From the NCBI RefSeq assembly GCF_030814995.1, contig NZ_JAUSVX010000007.1, forward strand, positions 124,001 through 188,000: a stretch of 64,000 nt of DNA, read 5' to 3'. Positions 7,940-16,927 of this stretch are shown here, piece by piece (the first letter of the stretch is position 1; each line of letters begins with the position of its first letter). The position numbers and the translations under genes were made by a program. The stretch is from Labrys wisconsinensis (GTDB taxonomy: Bacteria; Pseudomonadota; Alphaproteobacteria; Rhizobiales; Labraceae). The notes beneath the pieces are model-generated. The model was given only the letters and a program-made list of their open reading frames with translations. It was not told where the DNA came from and did no database searches.

Positions 7940-8776
7940 TCAGGGCTCGCGGCACCGTCCTTCGATCCAGCGCGCCGCGCGTTCGAGAGCGTCGGCGGCC
8001 GCCCGCGAGCTCTCGACAATGTGGAGCAGGCCGTGGCCCTCGCCCGGCGCCACGTCGAGCGTCACGTCGCGCCCCATGCCTGCGAGCGCCTGCGCCAGGC
8101 CGAGCGTATCGTCGCGGAGCGGATCGTCACTCCCGACCATGAGGTAGGTCGGGACGGACGAGCGCCTGGCGAGGGCGCCGATCGCATAAGGGTTTTCCGC
8201 CGTGCCGCCCGTGGCCAGGTCGAAATAGCGTCGCAGGCAGGCGGCGTCGGTGCCCTCGGCACGACGACCCCTCTCGACGATGGACGGCGTATCGAGCAGG
8301 CCGTGAGCGCCATAGAAGCTGCAGACGCCGGCGAGGTGGCCGCGAACGGCGGCCGGCAGGCTCGCCTCCACGGCAAGCGCGATGGCGCCGCCGGCCGAGT
8401 CGCCGCAAAGGACGAGCCTGGTCGCGCCCTTCGCCAGGAGGTGATCGATGACGGCGCGGCCGTCTTCGACCGGTGCCGGTGCGACAAAGTCCGGCGCAAG
8501 CCGGTAGTCGACGGAATAGAGCGGCAGGCCGGTGGCACGGCCGAGCTGCGCGGTGACGTCGGCATGGGTCAGCGGCGAGCCGACGATGAAGCCGCCGCCG
8601 TGGAAATAGACGATCGCCCCTGCCCGGGCCTGCGCAACCCGATGCTCCAGCACCCGCACCGCCCCAACCGTCAGCCAGCGGGCATTCTCCGGCATCGGCC
8701 TGGCCCGTTGCCGCTCGTAGCCGGCCCGCAGTTGCGCGACATCCGCGTTCAGCCAATCCAGGGGGGAAGCAGCCAT
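7940..8776 (-). CDS. Alpha/beta hydrolase, HSL/family IV esterase
   Basis: A 278-residue carboxylesterase of the hormone-sensitive-lipase (GDXG) family. The oxyanion motif HGGG lies in VYFHGGGFIVGS and the nucleophile elbow is GDSAGG. The acid is in GSDDPLRDD and the His in GEGHGLLH. The start at 8776 (MAASPLDWLN) is chosen because the preceding in-frame residues are low-complexity. It follows the family-5 binding-protein gene by 34 bp on the same strand, so it may act on a substrate brought in by that protein. No signal peptide, so it is cytoplasmic. The physiological ester is unknown. Confidence 0.85.
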   Translation of the reverse strand: MAASPLDWLNADVAQLRAGYERQRARPMPENARWLTVGAVRVLEHRVAQARAGAIVYFHGGGFIVGSPLTHADVTAQLGRATGLPLYSVDYRLAPDFVAPAPVEDGRAVIDHLLAKGATRLVLCGDSAGGAIALAVEASLPAAVRGHLAGVCSFYGAHGLLDTPSIVERGRRAEGTDAACLRRYFDLATGGTAENPYAIGALARRSSVPTYLMVGSDDPLRDDTLGLAQALAGMGRDVTLDVAPGEGHGLLHIVESSRAAADALERAARWIEGRCREP

Positions 8777-8810
8777 GGCCGGTCCGCTCGCCGCGGCTGC
8801 CCTCCTCCGA

Positions 8811-10424
8811 TCAGGCGAACCACCAGCGCTCGGCGCCGCGCGCGCCGTCGAGCGGCCAGCTCGCCGACAGCTTTGGGCCATGCGCCACCTTCGAATGCCG
8901 CGCATAGACCCAGTTGCGGAAGAACGGGATGATCGTGCCGCCCTCGTCGCTCACCAGGCGCTGCATCTCGCCATACATGTCCGTGCGCCTCCTGGCATCG
9001 ATCTCGGCGCGCGCTTCCACCAGCAGCTTGTTGAAGCGCTCGTTCTTGAAATGGGATTCGTTCCAGTCGGCGCCCGCGGCATAGCCGAGCGAAAAGATGA
9101 TGTCCGGCGTCGGCCGCTGCCCCCACCCCGCCATGCAGAACGGCTTCTTCAGCCAGACATTGGACCAATAGCTGTCGTTCGGCTCGCGCTTGACCTCGAC
9201 ATTGACGCCGATCTTCTTGACCGTCTCGGCAAAGAGCGCCGCCATGTCGACGGCGCCGGCGATCACGGTATCGGCAGCCGAGAGCTGGATGGTCAGGCCG
9301 TCGAGGCCGGCCTTCCTGATCAGCGACCGGGCCCGGTCCGGGTCGTAGTGCCGCTGCGGCTGGCTGGCATCGAAGAACGGCATGATCGGGCTGATCGGGT
9401 GATCGTTGCCGATGGAGCCGTGGCCCTTCAGCACCAGCCTCATCAACTGCTCGCGGTCCGTCGCATATTTCAGCGCGAGCCTGAGGTCAGGATTGTCGAA
9501 CGGCTTGGCGTCGCACAGCATCGGCATGCCGACATGGGTGCCGGAGGGGACTTCGTCGACCTCGATGTCGGGGGCCTTGGCCAGGAGATCGACCGTCTTG
9601 TAGTCGCATTCGATGATCGCATCGAGCTCGGTCGAAAGCAGAGCCGTCTGCCGGGCGACGTAGTCGTTGACCGCGGTGAAGACGACGCTGTCGAAATGCG
9701 CGCGATCCGGCTTCCAGTAATTGGCGAACCGTTTCATCGTCGCCCGCACGCCGGGCTGGAAGGTTTCGAGCACATAGCCGCCGGTGCCGGCATTGTCCAT
9801 GGGATCGATCTTCCCGTCCTTGCCGAGCGGCAGCATGATCAGGTGGTAATCCGTCAGGATATAGGGAATGTCGGCATTGCCCTGGTTGAGCTTCAGGACC
9901 AGGGTGTGGTCGTCGTCGACGACGATCTCCTCGATGGCGGCAAGCAGCGGCTTGGCGGCCGATTTCGAATCCGCGCCGCGGTGAAGATTGAGGGATGCGG
10001 CGGCGTCCCGGGCATCGAAGGTCTTGCCATGATGAAATTCGACGCCCTTGCGCAGTTTGAGCGTCCAGGTCCTGGCATCCTTGGAGCCTTCGAAACTCTC
10101 GGCCAGCTCGCCGGTCACCGTGTTGTCGCCCGCGATCTCGGTGAGGAAATTGGTGCGGGTATGGGCCAGGGTGATCATGAAACGCGAATTGGTGGTCGCG
10201 GGATCGAGCGCGTCGGAGGTGTTGCCGTCGTCGAGCCCGACCCTGAACGTGCCGCCCTTCGCCGGCGTCGCCGCCGCGACCTCACGCGCCCAGAGCGCGG
10301 AGGCGGCGCCGAGGCCGAGACCGAGCGCCAACGCGCCCTGCATGAAGTCGCGGCGACCGATCCGCCCGGACAGGGCGTTCGCCGTCAATCCGGCAAGCCC
10401 GGATGCGCTTTCCGTATCGGCCAT
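8811..10424 (-). CDS. Peptide/opine-type ABC substrate-binding protein (family 5)
   Basis: A 537-residue periplasmic binding protein of the SBP_bac_5 (DppA/OppA-like) family. A twin-arginine signal is present (GRRDFMQGALALGLGLGAASA). The mature domain begins KGGTFRVGLDDGNTSDALDP and includes the typical ELAESFEGSKDARTWTLKLRKGVEFHHGKTF region, shown here only as a landmark. No family-5 permease or ATPase genes lie beside it. The nearest ABC components upstream belong to a different (polyamine-type) system, so it is an orphan binding protein or works with components elsewhere. It is followed closely by an esterase gene. The ligand could be a peptide, opine or glycoside. Confidence 0.85.
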   Translation of the reverse strand: MADTESASGLAGLTANALSGRIGRRDFMQGALALGLGLGAASALWAREVAAATPAKGGTFRVGLDDGNTSDALDPATTNSRFMITLAHTRTNFLTEIAGDNTVTGELAESFEGSKDARTWTLKLRKGVEFHHGKTFDARDAAASLNLHRGADSKSAAKPLLAAIEEIVVDDDHTLVLKLNQGNADIPYILTDYHLIMLPLGKDGKIDPMDNAGTGGYVLETFQPGVRATMKRFANYWKPDRAHFDSVVFTAVNDYVARQTALLSTELDAIIECDYKTVDLLAKAPDIEVDEVPSGTHVGMPMLCDAKPFDNPDLRLALKYATDREQLMRLVLKGHGSIGNDHPISPIMPFFDASQPQRHYDPDRARSLIRKAGLDGLTIQLSAADTVIAGAVDMAALFAETVKKIGVNVEVKREPNDSYWSNVWLKKPFCMAGWGQRPTPDIIFSLGYAAGADWNESHFKNERFNKLLVEARAEIDARRRTDMYGEMQRLVSDEGGTIIPFFRNWVYARHSKVAHGPKLSASWPLDGARGAERWWFA

Positions 10425-10602
10425 GTCCGTCTCCCGCAGCTGGTTGGGTCCTGGCGCATTGCCTGTTCTCAGGTCTTTCGCCGGGGGAGATCGTAGGTCA
10501 GGGCCACGGGCCTGAATGAGCCGTGTTCGGCAAAAACTATGCAGGTTTGCGGCCGTCCCATTGCAGGCGCCGTCTTGCCCTGCATTCTTCGGTCGAGGCC
10601 TC

Positions 10603-10627
10603 CGTCGCCGGCCAGCAGCCGGCGACG
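10603..10627. terminator. GC-rich hairpin downstream of the polyamine-type ABC operon
   Basis: A perfect 9-bp stem (CGTCGCCGG / CCGGCGACG) with a 7-nt loop lies 68 nt beyond the last permease gene (stop at 10695, minus strand). It is well placed to end or protect the operon transcript. There is no T-run, so intrinsic termination is uncertain. Confidence 0.4.
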
Positions 10628-10694
10628 AGACGCGGGCTCCACCCGACGTCGCCCGGCCAGTTTCCTCTGCGGCAGGCCGATGCGCGACCGGGGC

Positions 10695-11498
10695 TCAGCG
10701 CGCCCTTGCCGTGGCCTGGCGGCGGCGGACAACCTCGTAGGCGATCGCGCCCATGAGCGTGATCGCGATCATCACCAGGGCCAGCGCGTTCACGGCCGGC
10801 GTCAGCCCGGTGCGCACCTTGGTGGCGATGAAGACCGTCAACGGCGTGTCGTGGCCGCGCACGAACAGCGTCGTGTTGTAGTTCTCGATCGATTGCAGCA
10901 CGGCGAGCAGCCCGGCCGCGATCAGCGCCGGCTTCAGGAATGGCAGCAGGACGCGCCGGAAGACCATGACCTTCGACGCGCCGAGACCCAGCGCAGCCTC
11001 TTCCTGCGTGCGATCGAAGCGCTGCAGGCGCGCGGCCACCATCAGCATGACGTAGCAGGTGATGAAGCTCGCCTGCGCCACGACGATGAGGAAGGCGCCG
11101 CCGCCCACGCCGAGCTGGCGCCAGAGCACCAGGGTGGAGATGCCGATGACCACGCCGGGGGTGAGCAGCGGCGACACCATCAGCGCATAGAGAAAGCTGC
11201 GAGCCCGGGCATGCAGGCTGGTGAGGACGAGCGCCGCCGCCGTGCCGGCGGGCAGCGAGAACAGCACCACGCAGAGGGCGACGCCCAGCGACGTCCAGAC
11301 CGAGTCCCACATCGCCCGGCCGTTCCACAGCTCGACGAACCACTGCAGCGTCGTTCCCTGCCAGGGCGTGACCGTCGGAAACCGGCTGGTGTTGAAGGTG
11401 GCCGCGCCCATGATCGCGAGCGGCGCGAAGAGATAGACGAAGAAGGCCGCCATGTAGAGGCCGAACAGGGCGCGGGCGATACGGTCGGCGCCCCTCAT
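10695..11498 (-). CDS. Polyamine/opine-type ABC permease, PotC-like
   Basis: Inner-membrane permease of 267 residues with about six membrane helices. The EAA loop (RTQEEAALGLGASKVMVFRRVLLP) contacts the ATPase. Its ATG at 11498 overlaps the stop of the preceding permease in an ATGA, showing translational coupling. It is the last gene of the order binding protein, ATPase, permease, permease, as in potDABC-like operons. PotC-type permeases pair with a PotB-type partner and move small cationic or amino compounds. The precise substrate of this clade cannot be told. Confidence 0.87.
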   Translation of the reverse strand: MRGADRIARALFGLYMAAFFVYLFAPLAIMGAATFNTSRFPTVTPWQGTTLQWFVELWNGRAMWDSVWTSLGVALCVVLFSLPAGTAAALVLTSLHARARSFLYALMVSPLLTPGVVIGISTLVLWRQLGVGGGAFLIVVAQASFITCYVMLMVAARLQRFDRTQEEAALGLGASKVMVFRRVLLPFLKPALIAAGLLAVLQSIENYNTTLFVRGHDTPLTVFIATKVRTGLTPAVNALALVMIAITLMGAIAYEVVRRRQATARAR

Positions 11499-12376
11499 TT
11501 CGCCACGTCCGCGAGATTGACGCGCGCCAGCCTCAGCGCGATCAGCACCACGGCGAGGCACAGGACCAGCAGCACGAAGGCGTAGGCCGCGCCGCGGTTC
11601 CAGTCTCCGCCCTCGAAGAACCAGTTGTAGATGATCTCGGTGAACCAGCGGCTGCCCGGCGAGCCGAGCAGGGCCGGCACCACATAGGACCCTGCCGCGA
11701 GCATGAAGGTGAAGACGCAGCCGGTGGCGATGCCGGCTTTCGCATGCGGCATCACCACGCGCCAGTGGATGCGCCAGGTGGCGGCGCCGAGATCCCGCGC
11801 CGCCTCGATCTGCGCCTTTTCCAGGCTCTCGATCGAATTGTAGATCGGGAACAGCATGAACAGGATGTAGGCGTAGACCATGCCGGCCAGCACGCCGGCA
11901 TTGCCGTACCAGCGCACCGGTTCGTCGATGACGCCGATGGACAGGAGCAGGGCGTTGAGCGGCCCGCGCAGGGCGAGCAGGATGTACCAGGCGAGCGTGC
12001 GCAGCACCTCGTTGATCCAGAACGGAATCGTCAGCGCGATCAGGACGAGCCCCAGCTGGGATGGCGTCGCGTGCTGGGCGAGCCAATAGGCGAGCGGGTA
12101 GCAGACGACGAAGGTGACGAAGGCCACGAGCGCGCTCGCCCAGATGGTCTTGAGGAAGATGGCGCGGTGCACCTCGTCGCCGGCGAGGGCGACGATGTTG
12201 GCCAGGGAATAGACGTCGTCGGGCCCGCCGATCTGGGCCGGCGGCAGGTTGGGCCGCAAGGCGTAGTCGATCATCATGACGTTGGGCGCGAGCACCATCC
12301 CGGCCAGCCACAGCAGCACCAGCGCGGCGAAGACCGTGGCGAGCCCGCCGCCGAAGCGCCTGTAGAGCTCAGCCAT
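11495..12376 (-). CDS. Polyamine/opine-type ABC permease, PotB-like
   Basis: Inner-membrane permease of 293 residues. It starts MAELYRRFGGGLATVFAALVLLWLAG and has an EAA loop (LEKAQIEAARDLGAATWRIHWRVVMP). The start at 12376 overlaps the end of the ATPase gene by 8 nt; an upstream in-frame ATG at 12394 lies inside that gene. A relatively long periplasmic loop after the first helix is typical of PotB. It overlaps the PotC-like gene by 4 nt, so the two permeases are coupled in translation and should form a heterodimer. Confidence 0.87.
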   Translation of the reverse strand: MAELYRRFGGGLATVFAALVLLWLAGMVLAPNVMMIDYALRPNLPPAQIGGPDDVYSLANIVALAGDEVHRAIFLKTIWASALVAFVTFVVCYPLAYWLAQHATPSQLGLVLIALTIPFWINEVLRTLAWYILLALRGPLNALLLSIGVIDEPVRWYGNAGVLAGMVYAYILFMLFPIYNSIESLEKAQIEAARDLGAATWRIHWRVVMPHAKAGIATGCVFTFMLAAGSYVVPALLGSPGSRWFTEIIYNWFFEGGDWNRGAAYAFVLLVLCLAVVLIALRLARVNLADVAK

Positions 12377-13436
12377 CGGCCAGCACCACCGCACGCTCGG
12401 CGGCGAAGCCGAAGGAGGCGCGCATGCCGATCTCCAGCCCGGCTCCCGGATCCGCGCCGAGGAGGGAGGCCACGAGATCGGCGCCGTCGTCGAGACGCCC
12501 GTGCGCCAGCGCGAACGCGCCCTCGAAGTCGATGCGTTCGACGGTTGCCGTCAGCCGGTTCTCGCCGCCGTCGCCGGGAACCAGCACTTCCGGGCGAACA
12601 TAGAGCTTCGCCCGCTGCCCCGCGGCGAGAGCCGGTCCCGCCCGCCCGCGCATGACGCCCATCCGGGTCTCCAGCGCCGCCATGCCGCGCTCGACGGCGG
12701 TCACCGTGCCCGCGACGGCGTTGATCTCGCCGACGAAGCCCGCCACGAAGGGCGTGGCGGGGTTGGCATAGAGCTCGCGCGGCGTGCCGACCTGCTCGAG
12801 CGCGCCCGCGCTCATCACCGCGATGCGGTCGGACATGGCGAGCGCCTCCGACTGGTCGTGCGTGATGTAGATGAAGGTGACGCCGGTGCGCTTCTGGAGC
12901 GCGCGCAGCTCCGCGCGCATGTGCTGGCGCAGCTTGAGGTCGAGCGCCGACAAGGGCTCGTCGAGCAGCAGCACCTGCGGCTCGACGGCGAGCGCCCGGG
13001 CGATGGCCACACGCTGGCGCTGGCCGCCGGAGAGCTCGCCCGGCATGCGCCCGCCATAGCCTTCGAGCGCGATCAGCCCCAGGAGCTCGTCGGCCTTCCT
13101 GCGCCGCTCGGCCCTGGAGACGCCGCGCGCCTCGAGGCCGAAGGCGATGTTCTCCCACACCGGCATCAGGGGAAACAGCGCCAGCGACTGGAAGATCATG
13201 GCCGTCGGCCGCTCGTTGGGCCCGAGCCCGGTCATGTCGCGGCCGCCGATGAGGATGCGGCCTTCGGTCGGGTGCAGAAAGCCGGCGATCATCCTGAGGA
13301 TCGTGGTCTTGCCGCAGCCGGACGGGCCGAGGATGGAGAAGAACTCCCCGCCCTCCACGGTGAAGGTCACGTCGCCCACGGCGCGGGTCGCGCCGAAGGC
13401 CATGCCGACCTGATGAAGCTCGACGAAATGCGACAT
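12369..13436 (-). CDS. Polyamine/opine-type ABC ATPase, PotA-like
   Basis: Cytoplasmic ATPase of 355 residues. Walker A is GPSGCGKTT, the signature LSGGQRQRVAIARAL, and Walker B VLLLDEPLSALD, followed by the switch His in YITHDQSEALAMSD. Residues after about 240 form a TOBE domain typical of PotA/MalK-type subunits. It follows the binding-protein gene after a strong stem-loop and overlaps the next permease gene by 8 nt. It should energise the PotB/PotC-like pair. Confidence 0.9.
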   Translation of the reverse strand: MSHFVELHQVGMAFGATRAVGDVTFTVEGGEFFSILGPSGCGKTTILRMIAGFLHPTEGRILIGGRDMTGLGPNERPTAMIFQSLALFPLMPVWENIAFGLEARGVSRAERRRKADELLGLIALEGYGGRMPGELSGGQRQRVAIARALAVEPQVLLLDEPLSALDLKLRQHMRAELRALQKRTGVTFIYITHDQSEALAMSDRIAVMSAGALEQVGTPRELYANPATPFVAGFVGEINAVAGTVTAVERGMAALETRMGVMRGRAGPALAAGQRAKLYVRPEVLVPGDGGENRLTATVERIDFEGAFALAHGRLDDGADLVASLLGADPGAGLEIGMRASFGFAAERAVVLADG

Positions 13437-13453
13437 GGGGTTCCCTCGTTCAA

Positions 13454-13481
13454 GGGCGGGGCGGCCAGAGGCGCCCCGCCC
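13454..13481. other. Intercistronic stem-loop between binding-protein and ATPase genes
   Basis: A perfect 10-bp GC stem (GGGCGGGGCG / CGCCCCGCCC, 8-nt loop) fills most of the 55-bp gap after the binding-protein stop. In several ABC operons such hairpins stabilise the upstream binding-protein mRNA or partly terminate transcription, giving excess binding protein over membrane parts. That role here is inferred from position; no T-tract follows. Confidence 0.55.
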
Positions 13482-13491
13482 CCGAAAGACG

Positions 13492-14616
13492 TCAGGCCGA
13501 GAGGAACTTGTCCTGGTACTCGTTGCGCCGCGCCACGAACCAGTTCTCCTGCACGGGCCACCACCACAGCTTCTCGAGCGCGTCGCCGGGATAGGCGGCG
13601 GCGAAGAAGGTCCGGTTCGCGTCCGACAGATGGGCTTCGGCGCCGACGGCGGTGGTGTTGATCGAGGTGTGGTTGGCGTACATCGCGCCGCCCTCGGGCG
13701 TGACCATCCAGTTCAGGAAGGCATAGGCCTGCTCGACGTTCTTCGCGCCGACCGGCAGGGAGACGCCTTCCATCCAGGCCAGGGCGCCTTCGACGGGCGC
13801 GATGTAGCCGATCGGCAGGCCTTCGCGGATCAGCGCCGCGGCCGAGCTGTCCCACGTCTGGCCGATCTCGGCGCCGTTGACGCGGAACGCGCCCTGCGCC
13901 TCGTTTTCGTTGGACCAGAACTGGACGATGTTGCGCTTGCGGGCGATGGCCTCGGCCAGAACCACGTCGTAGTTGGCGCGCATCACCTCTTCCTTGGCGA
14001 AGCTGTCCCTGAACGGGTGCGGCAGCTTGCCTTCCTTCTCCAGCCACAGGGCCAGGCCGACGAGGCCGGAATGGCCGCGCACGGCCGCCTTGCCCGCAGC
14101 CTCGGGCATCCAGATGTGACGATAGGACGCCACGCCATACTCCAGCGGGAACTTGGTCTTGTCGAAGGCGATCGCCTCCGTGCCCCAGTCCGTCGGCACC
14201 TGGTAGCGCTTGCCGCCGATCACGGCGCCCAGCTTCTCCGACCCCTTCGCCGCGCTGCCCAGCACGCGGTCCCACTGCACCTTCGATTCGTCGATCGGCT
14301 GAATCAGGCCGTATTCGACATAGTTCGGCACGCGGTCGACGGCCGGCCAGATGATGTCGTAGCCCGTGCCGTTGGAGGCACGCATCTGGTTCAAGAGCTC
14401 GTCATTGGTGCCGTAGGGCGTGTAGGTGGCCTTGATGCCGGTGGCCTTCTCGAAGGCGGCCAGCAGATCGTCGCTGATGTAGCCCGCCCATGCGAAGATG
14501 TTGACCGAACCGGACGAGCCCTGAGCGTAGCTCCGGGAGATGAAGGGGGCCGCCAGAGAAAGGCCTACGGCCGCAGCCGTCCCCTTCAGAAACGTGCGTC
14601 GCTCGATGGTCGCCAC
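13492..14616 (-). CDS. Spermidine/putrescine-type ABC substrate-binding protein, PotD-like
   Basis: Periplasmic binding protein of 374 residues with a twin-arginine signal (ERRTFLKGTAAAVGLSLAAPF). The mature part begins NIFAWAGYISDDLLAAFEKATG, the usual opening of the PotD/PotF family, and includes NGTGYDIIWPAVDRVPNYVE. It heads the transporter part of a minus-strand cluster that also holds an M24-fold enzyme and a cysteine hydrolase. A 238-bp upstream gap with AT-rich patches could carry its own promoter. Family relatives bind polyamines, opines, GABA or other small amines; the ligand here is probably the substrate of the adjacent enzymes. Confidence 0.88.
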   Translation of the reverse strand: MATIERRTFLKGTAAAVGLSLAAPFISRSYAQGSSGSVNIFAWAGYISDDLLAAFEKATGIKATYTPYGTNDELLNQMRASNGTGYDIIWPAVDRVPNYVEYGLIQPIDESKVQWDRVLGSAAKGSEKLGAVIGGKRYQVPTDWGTEAIAFDKTKFPLEYGVASYRHIWMPEAAGKAAVRGHSGLVGLALWLEKEGKLPHPFRDSFAKEEVMRANYDVVLAEAIARKRNIVQFWSNENEAQGAFRVNGAEIGQTWDSSAAALIREGLPIGYIAPVEGALAWMEGVSLPVGAKNVEQAYAFLNWMVTPEGGAMYANHTSINTTAVGAEAHLSDANRTFFAAAYPGDALEKLWWWPVQENWFVARRNEYQDKFLSA

Positions 14617-14854
14617 AGAAAGAACTCCTTGTTCGTAGCGTACCGCCTGCGTCTATTTCCACTGCAAAACAATCCGATGACACGCCTGCAATTCTTTGTT
14701 CGAATGCGCAAGAAGGCGCATCCCCTCCGACAGGGCGCCATTCTATGTAGATATTTGCCGGTAAAGCTGCGGGTTTCAGGATGTGAGCCGCTCGAAGCGG
14801 CTTTGGGGGAGGCAGTCCCGGTTTCAGACGCCCCGCTTGCGGCGATCCGGGAGG

Positions 14855-15538
14855 TCAGAGCGAATCGTACATCGTCTCGACATTGGTCAGCCTGAAGCGA
14901 AACGGCACGGGAAAGGTGTTCCGCCAGACGTTCGCTGGAGCGCCGCGCAGCAGCGCCACGGCCCGCCCGGTGTCGCCGATCGCCCCGCCATAGAGCCGAT
15001 TGGCGATGTTGAGCATGCCGGTCTGGTGCATGGCCGGGGTGCCGCTGGTGCAGGCGTCCTTGACGAGCAGCACCCGGAAGCCTGCGGCCATGGCGTCGCG
15101 GACGCTGGCGGCAATGCAGGCCTCGGTCCAGACGCCGGCAATGACGAGCCACTCGACATCGAGCGCCTTGAGCCGCCCGTCGAGCGAGCCTTCCTCGAAG
15201 GCGCTGGCATCGTTCTTGTGGATCACCACCTCGTCGGCGAGCGGCGCCACCTCGGGGCAGATCGCCACGAGGGGGCTTCCCTTGGCGCTGAAGGCCGGTC
15301 CGCCGTCATCGGCCCGGGGCTCGAACGGCCGCGGCGGCCGCGTGTCGAAATCGCGGACGAAGGCGGCGTGAAACACCGCGACGCCATGGGCGCGTGCCGC
15401 CTCCAGAAGCTGCGCCGCGTTGGCGAGGACTTGGTCGAGATTGTCCGCGACGCAGAGCGGATCGGAGCGCTGGTCCTCCTGCAGGTCGACCACGAGCAGC
15501 GCCGTCCTCTTGAGATCGAGCCTGAGATCCGCCTTCAT
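14855..15538 (-). CDS. Isochorismatase-fold cysteine hydrolase
   Basis: A 227-residue hydrolase with the complete Asp-Lys-Cys triad of the family: D18 in VVDLQED, K108 in IHKNDASAF, and C141 in GVWTEACI. Members include N-carbamoylsarcosine amidase, nicotinamidase, ureidoacrylate amidohydrolase and biuret hydrolase, all cleaving C-N bonds of amides. The start codon overlaps the stop of the upstream M24 gene (TGATG), so the two are translated together and probably act in sequence. An amidohydrolase step on the product of the M24 enzyme is the natural guess. The substrate is unassigned. Confidence 0.87.
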   Translation of the reverse strand: MKADLRLDLKRTALLVVDLQEDQRSDPLCVADNLDQVLANAAQLLEAARAHGVAVFHAAFVRDFDTRPPRPFEPRADDGGPAFSAKGSPLVAICPEVAPLADEVVIHKNDASAFEEGSLDGRLKALDVEWLVIAGVWTEACIAASVRDAMAAGFRVLLVKDACTSGTPAMHQTGMLNIANRLYGGAIGDTGRAVALLRGAPANVWRNTFPVPFRFRLTNVETMYDSL

Positions 15539-16839
15539 CAGCCCTGCCCCAGAAGCTCGTCCTCGAAGGGAAAGCGCGAGATCAGCGCGCCGCCGGTTTC
15601 GGTCACCAGCACTTCCTCCTCGAGCTTCACGCCCTCGCGGCCGCCCTTCTCGCCGATATAGCTTTCGACGCTGACCACCATGCCCGGCACCAGATGCCCC
15701 TCGCGTCCATAGGTCTCGAAGTCCATGGCGTGGGCGATGAACGGCGTCTCCCCGTGCATGCCGACGCCATGCATCACCGACGTATAGCGCTGGTCGACGA
15801 AGCGCTGCGGGATCTTCCAGGCGCGATCGGCGATCTCGCAGAAGGCGATGCCCGGCCGGATCAGCTCGATATTGTGCTGCACCTGATCATGGGACATGCG
15901 GTACAGCATCTTCTGGTAGTCCGTCGGCCTGCCCGGCCCGCAGCGGAACGTGCGCGAGAAATCGGAATAATAGCCGTAGCAGCCGATCGTATCGGTATCG
16001 AGCGCCACCAATTCGCCGGGACGCACGCGGCGGCCGCTCGCCTCGTTGAACCAGGGGTTGGTGCGCTGGCCAGTGGTCAGGAGCCGCGTCTCGATGAACT
16101 CGCCGCCCTGGCGGATCACCTCGCCATACATGATGGCGAACAGCTCGTTCTCGCTGACGCCGGGCCTGATCGCCTCGCGGACGGCGGCGACGGCGGCCTC
16201 GGCCCCGGCCATGGAGATCTGCAGGCACTTGATCTCCTCGGGCGTCTTGACCGCGCGCACCGCCAGGATCTCGCCTTGGCAATCCTTGACCTCCAGCCCC
16301 TGCGCCTCGAGGGCCAGGGCCTGCAGATGCGTGCAGCGGTCCATGCCGATCTTCGTCGCGCCCGGAGCCTTCCTGCGCATCAGGTCGGCGATCTCGGCGG
16401 CGAAGGGGTCGGCGGTCGCCTCGTCCTTGGCCGATACCGACGACCAGACCAGCTTGCTCGGCCTCGCCTCGTCGATGGTCTCGAGCCCCGTGCTGACGTG
16501 ATAGCTCTGGGGGTAGTCGAACAGCGTGATCGGTCCTTCCGCCGGAATGAAGATGTAGCGGGTCGAATTGCGCAGGAAATAGCCGAACATGTTGCGCGTG
16601 CCGGTGGCATAGCGCTGGTTGTAGGGATCGAACAGGATGACGCCGCCATAGCCCGACGCCTTCAGCCAGGCGCGCAGCCTGGCGAGCCGCTCCTGGCGAA
16701 GCTTCAAGGCGTCGACCGCTGCCGGCTCGGTATCGGAGAGCCACATGCCGTTGGACGGGTCCTCCGCCAAGGGATGACGCATCCTGTCCTGGAAATCGAC
16801 ATCATCCACCTTGTCGGGGTCAAAGACGACAATCGACAT
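15538..16839 (-). CDS. M24 (pita-bread fold) metallohydrolase, DddP-like clade
   Basis: A 433-residue enzyme of the M24/creatinase fold. Metal ligands are all visible: D281 and D283 (ALDTDTIG), D293 (YSDFSR), H357 (MHGVG), E392 (VESYIG) and E407 (KLEEEV). Their spacing matches, as I recall it, the metal site of the DMSP lyase DddP. Other stretches are also DddP-like (RYATGTRNM, GGEFIETRLLTTGQRTNPWF). The position of the DddP catalytic Asp, six residues after the metal His, is G363 here, so DMSP lyase activity is doubtful. The ATG at 16839 follows AGGTGAG. It is coupled to a cysteine hydrolase and sits upstream of a polyamine-type transporter. A C-N or peptide-like bond in a small amine is a plausible target. 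Confidence 0.85.
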   Translation of the reverse strand: MSIVVFDPDKVDDVDFQDRMRHPLAEDPSNGMWLSDTEPAAVDALKLRQERLARLRAWLKASGYGGVILFDPYNQRYATGTRNMFGYFLRNSTRYIFIPAEGPITLFDYPQSYHVSTGLETIDEARPSKLVWSSVSAKDEATADPFAAEIADLMRRKAPGATKIGMDRCTHLQALALEAQGLEVKDCQGEILAVRAVKTPEEIKCLQISMAGAEAAVAAVREAIRPGVSENELFAIMYGEVIRQGGEFIETRLLTTGQRTNPWFNEASGRRVRPGELVALDTDTIGCYGYYSDFSRTFRCGPGRPTDYQKMLYRMSHDQVQHNIELIRPGIAFCEIADRAWKIPQRFVDQRYTSVMHGVGMHGETPFIAHAMDFETYGREGHLVPGMVVSVESYIGEKGGREGVKLEEEVLVTETGGALISRFPFEDELLGQG

Positions 16840-16927
16840 CGGGCTCACCTGCCTCATGTTTCGCCGATTGCGACTATAGAGCCGTCCCCGCCAGCGATTG
16901 TGCCGGAACTGGCGATCAATGTGCCGT

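Noticed and set aside
10469-10732. Minus-strand 87-codon frame upstream of the family-5 binding-protein gene
   Set aside because: Arg-rich composition, no ribosome-binding site, and it overlaps the hairpin at 10603-10627 and the end of the permease gene.
15538-16839. Functional DMSP lyase DddP
   Set aside because: Metal ligands match in spacing, but the catalytic Asp position is Gly and the gene context is an amine-type transporter, so a DMSP lyase label would be unsafe.
15538-16839. Creatinase
   Set aside because: Creatinases have lost the metal ligands that are all present in this M24 protein.
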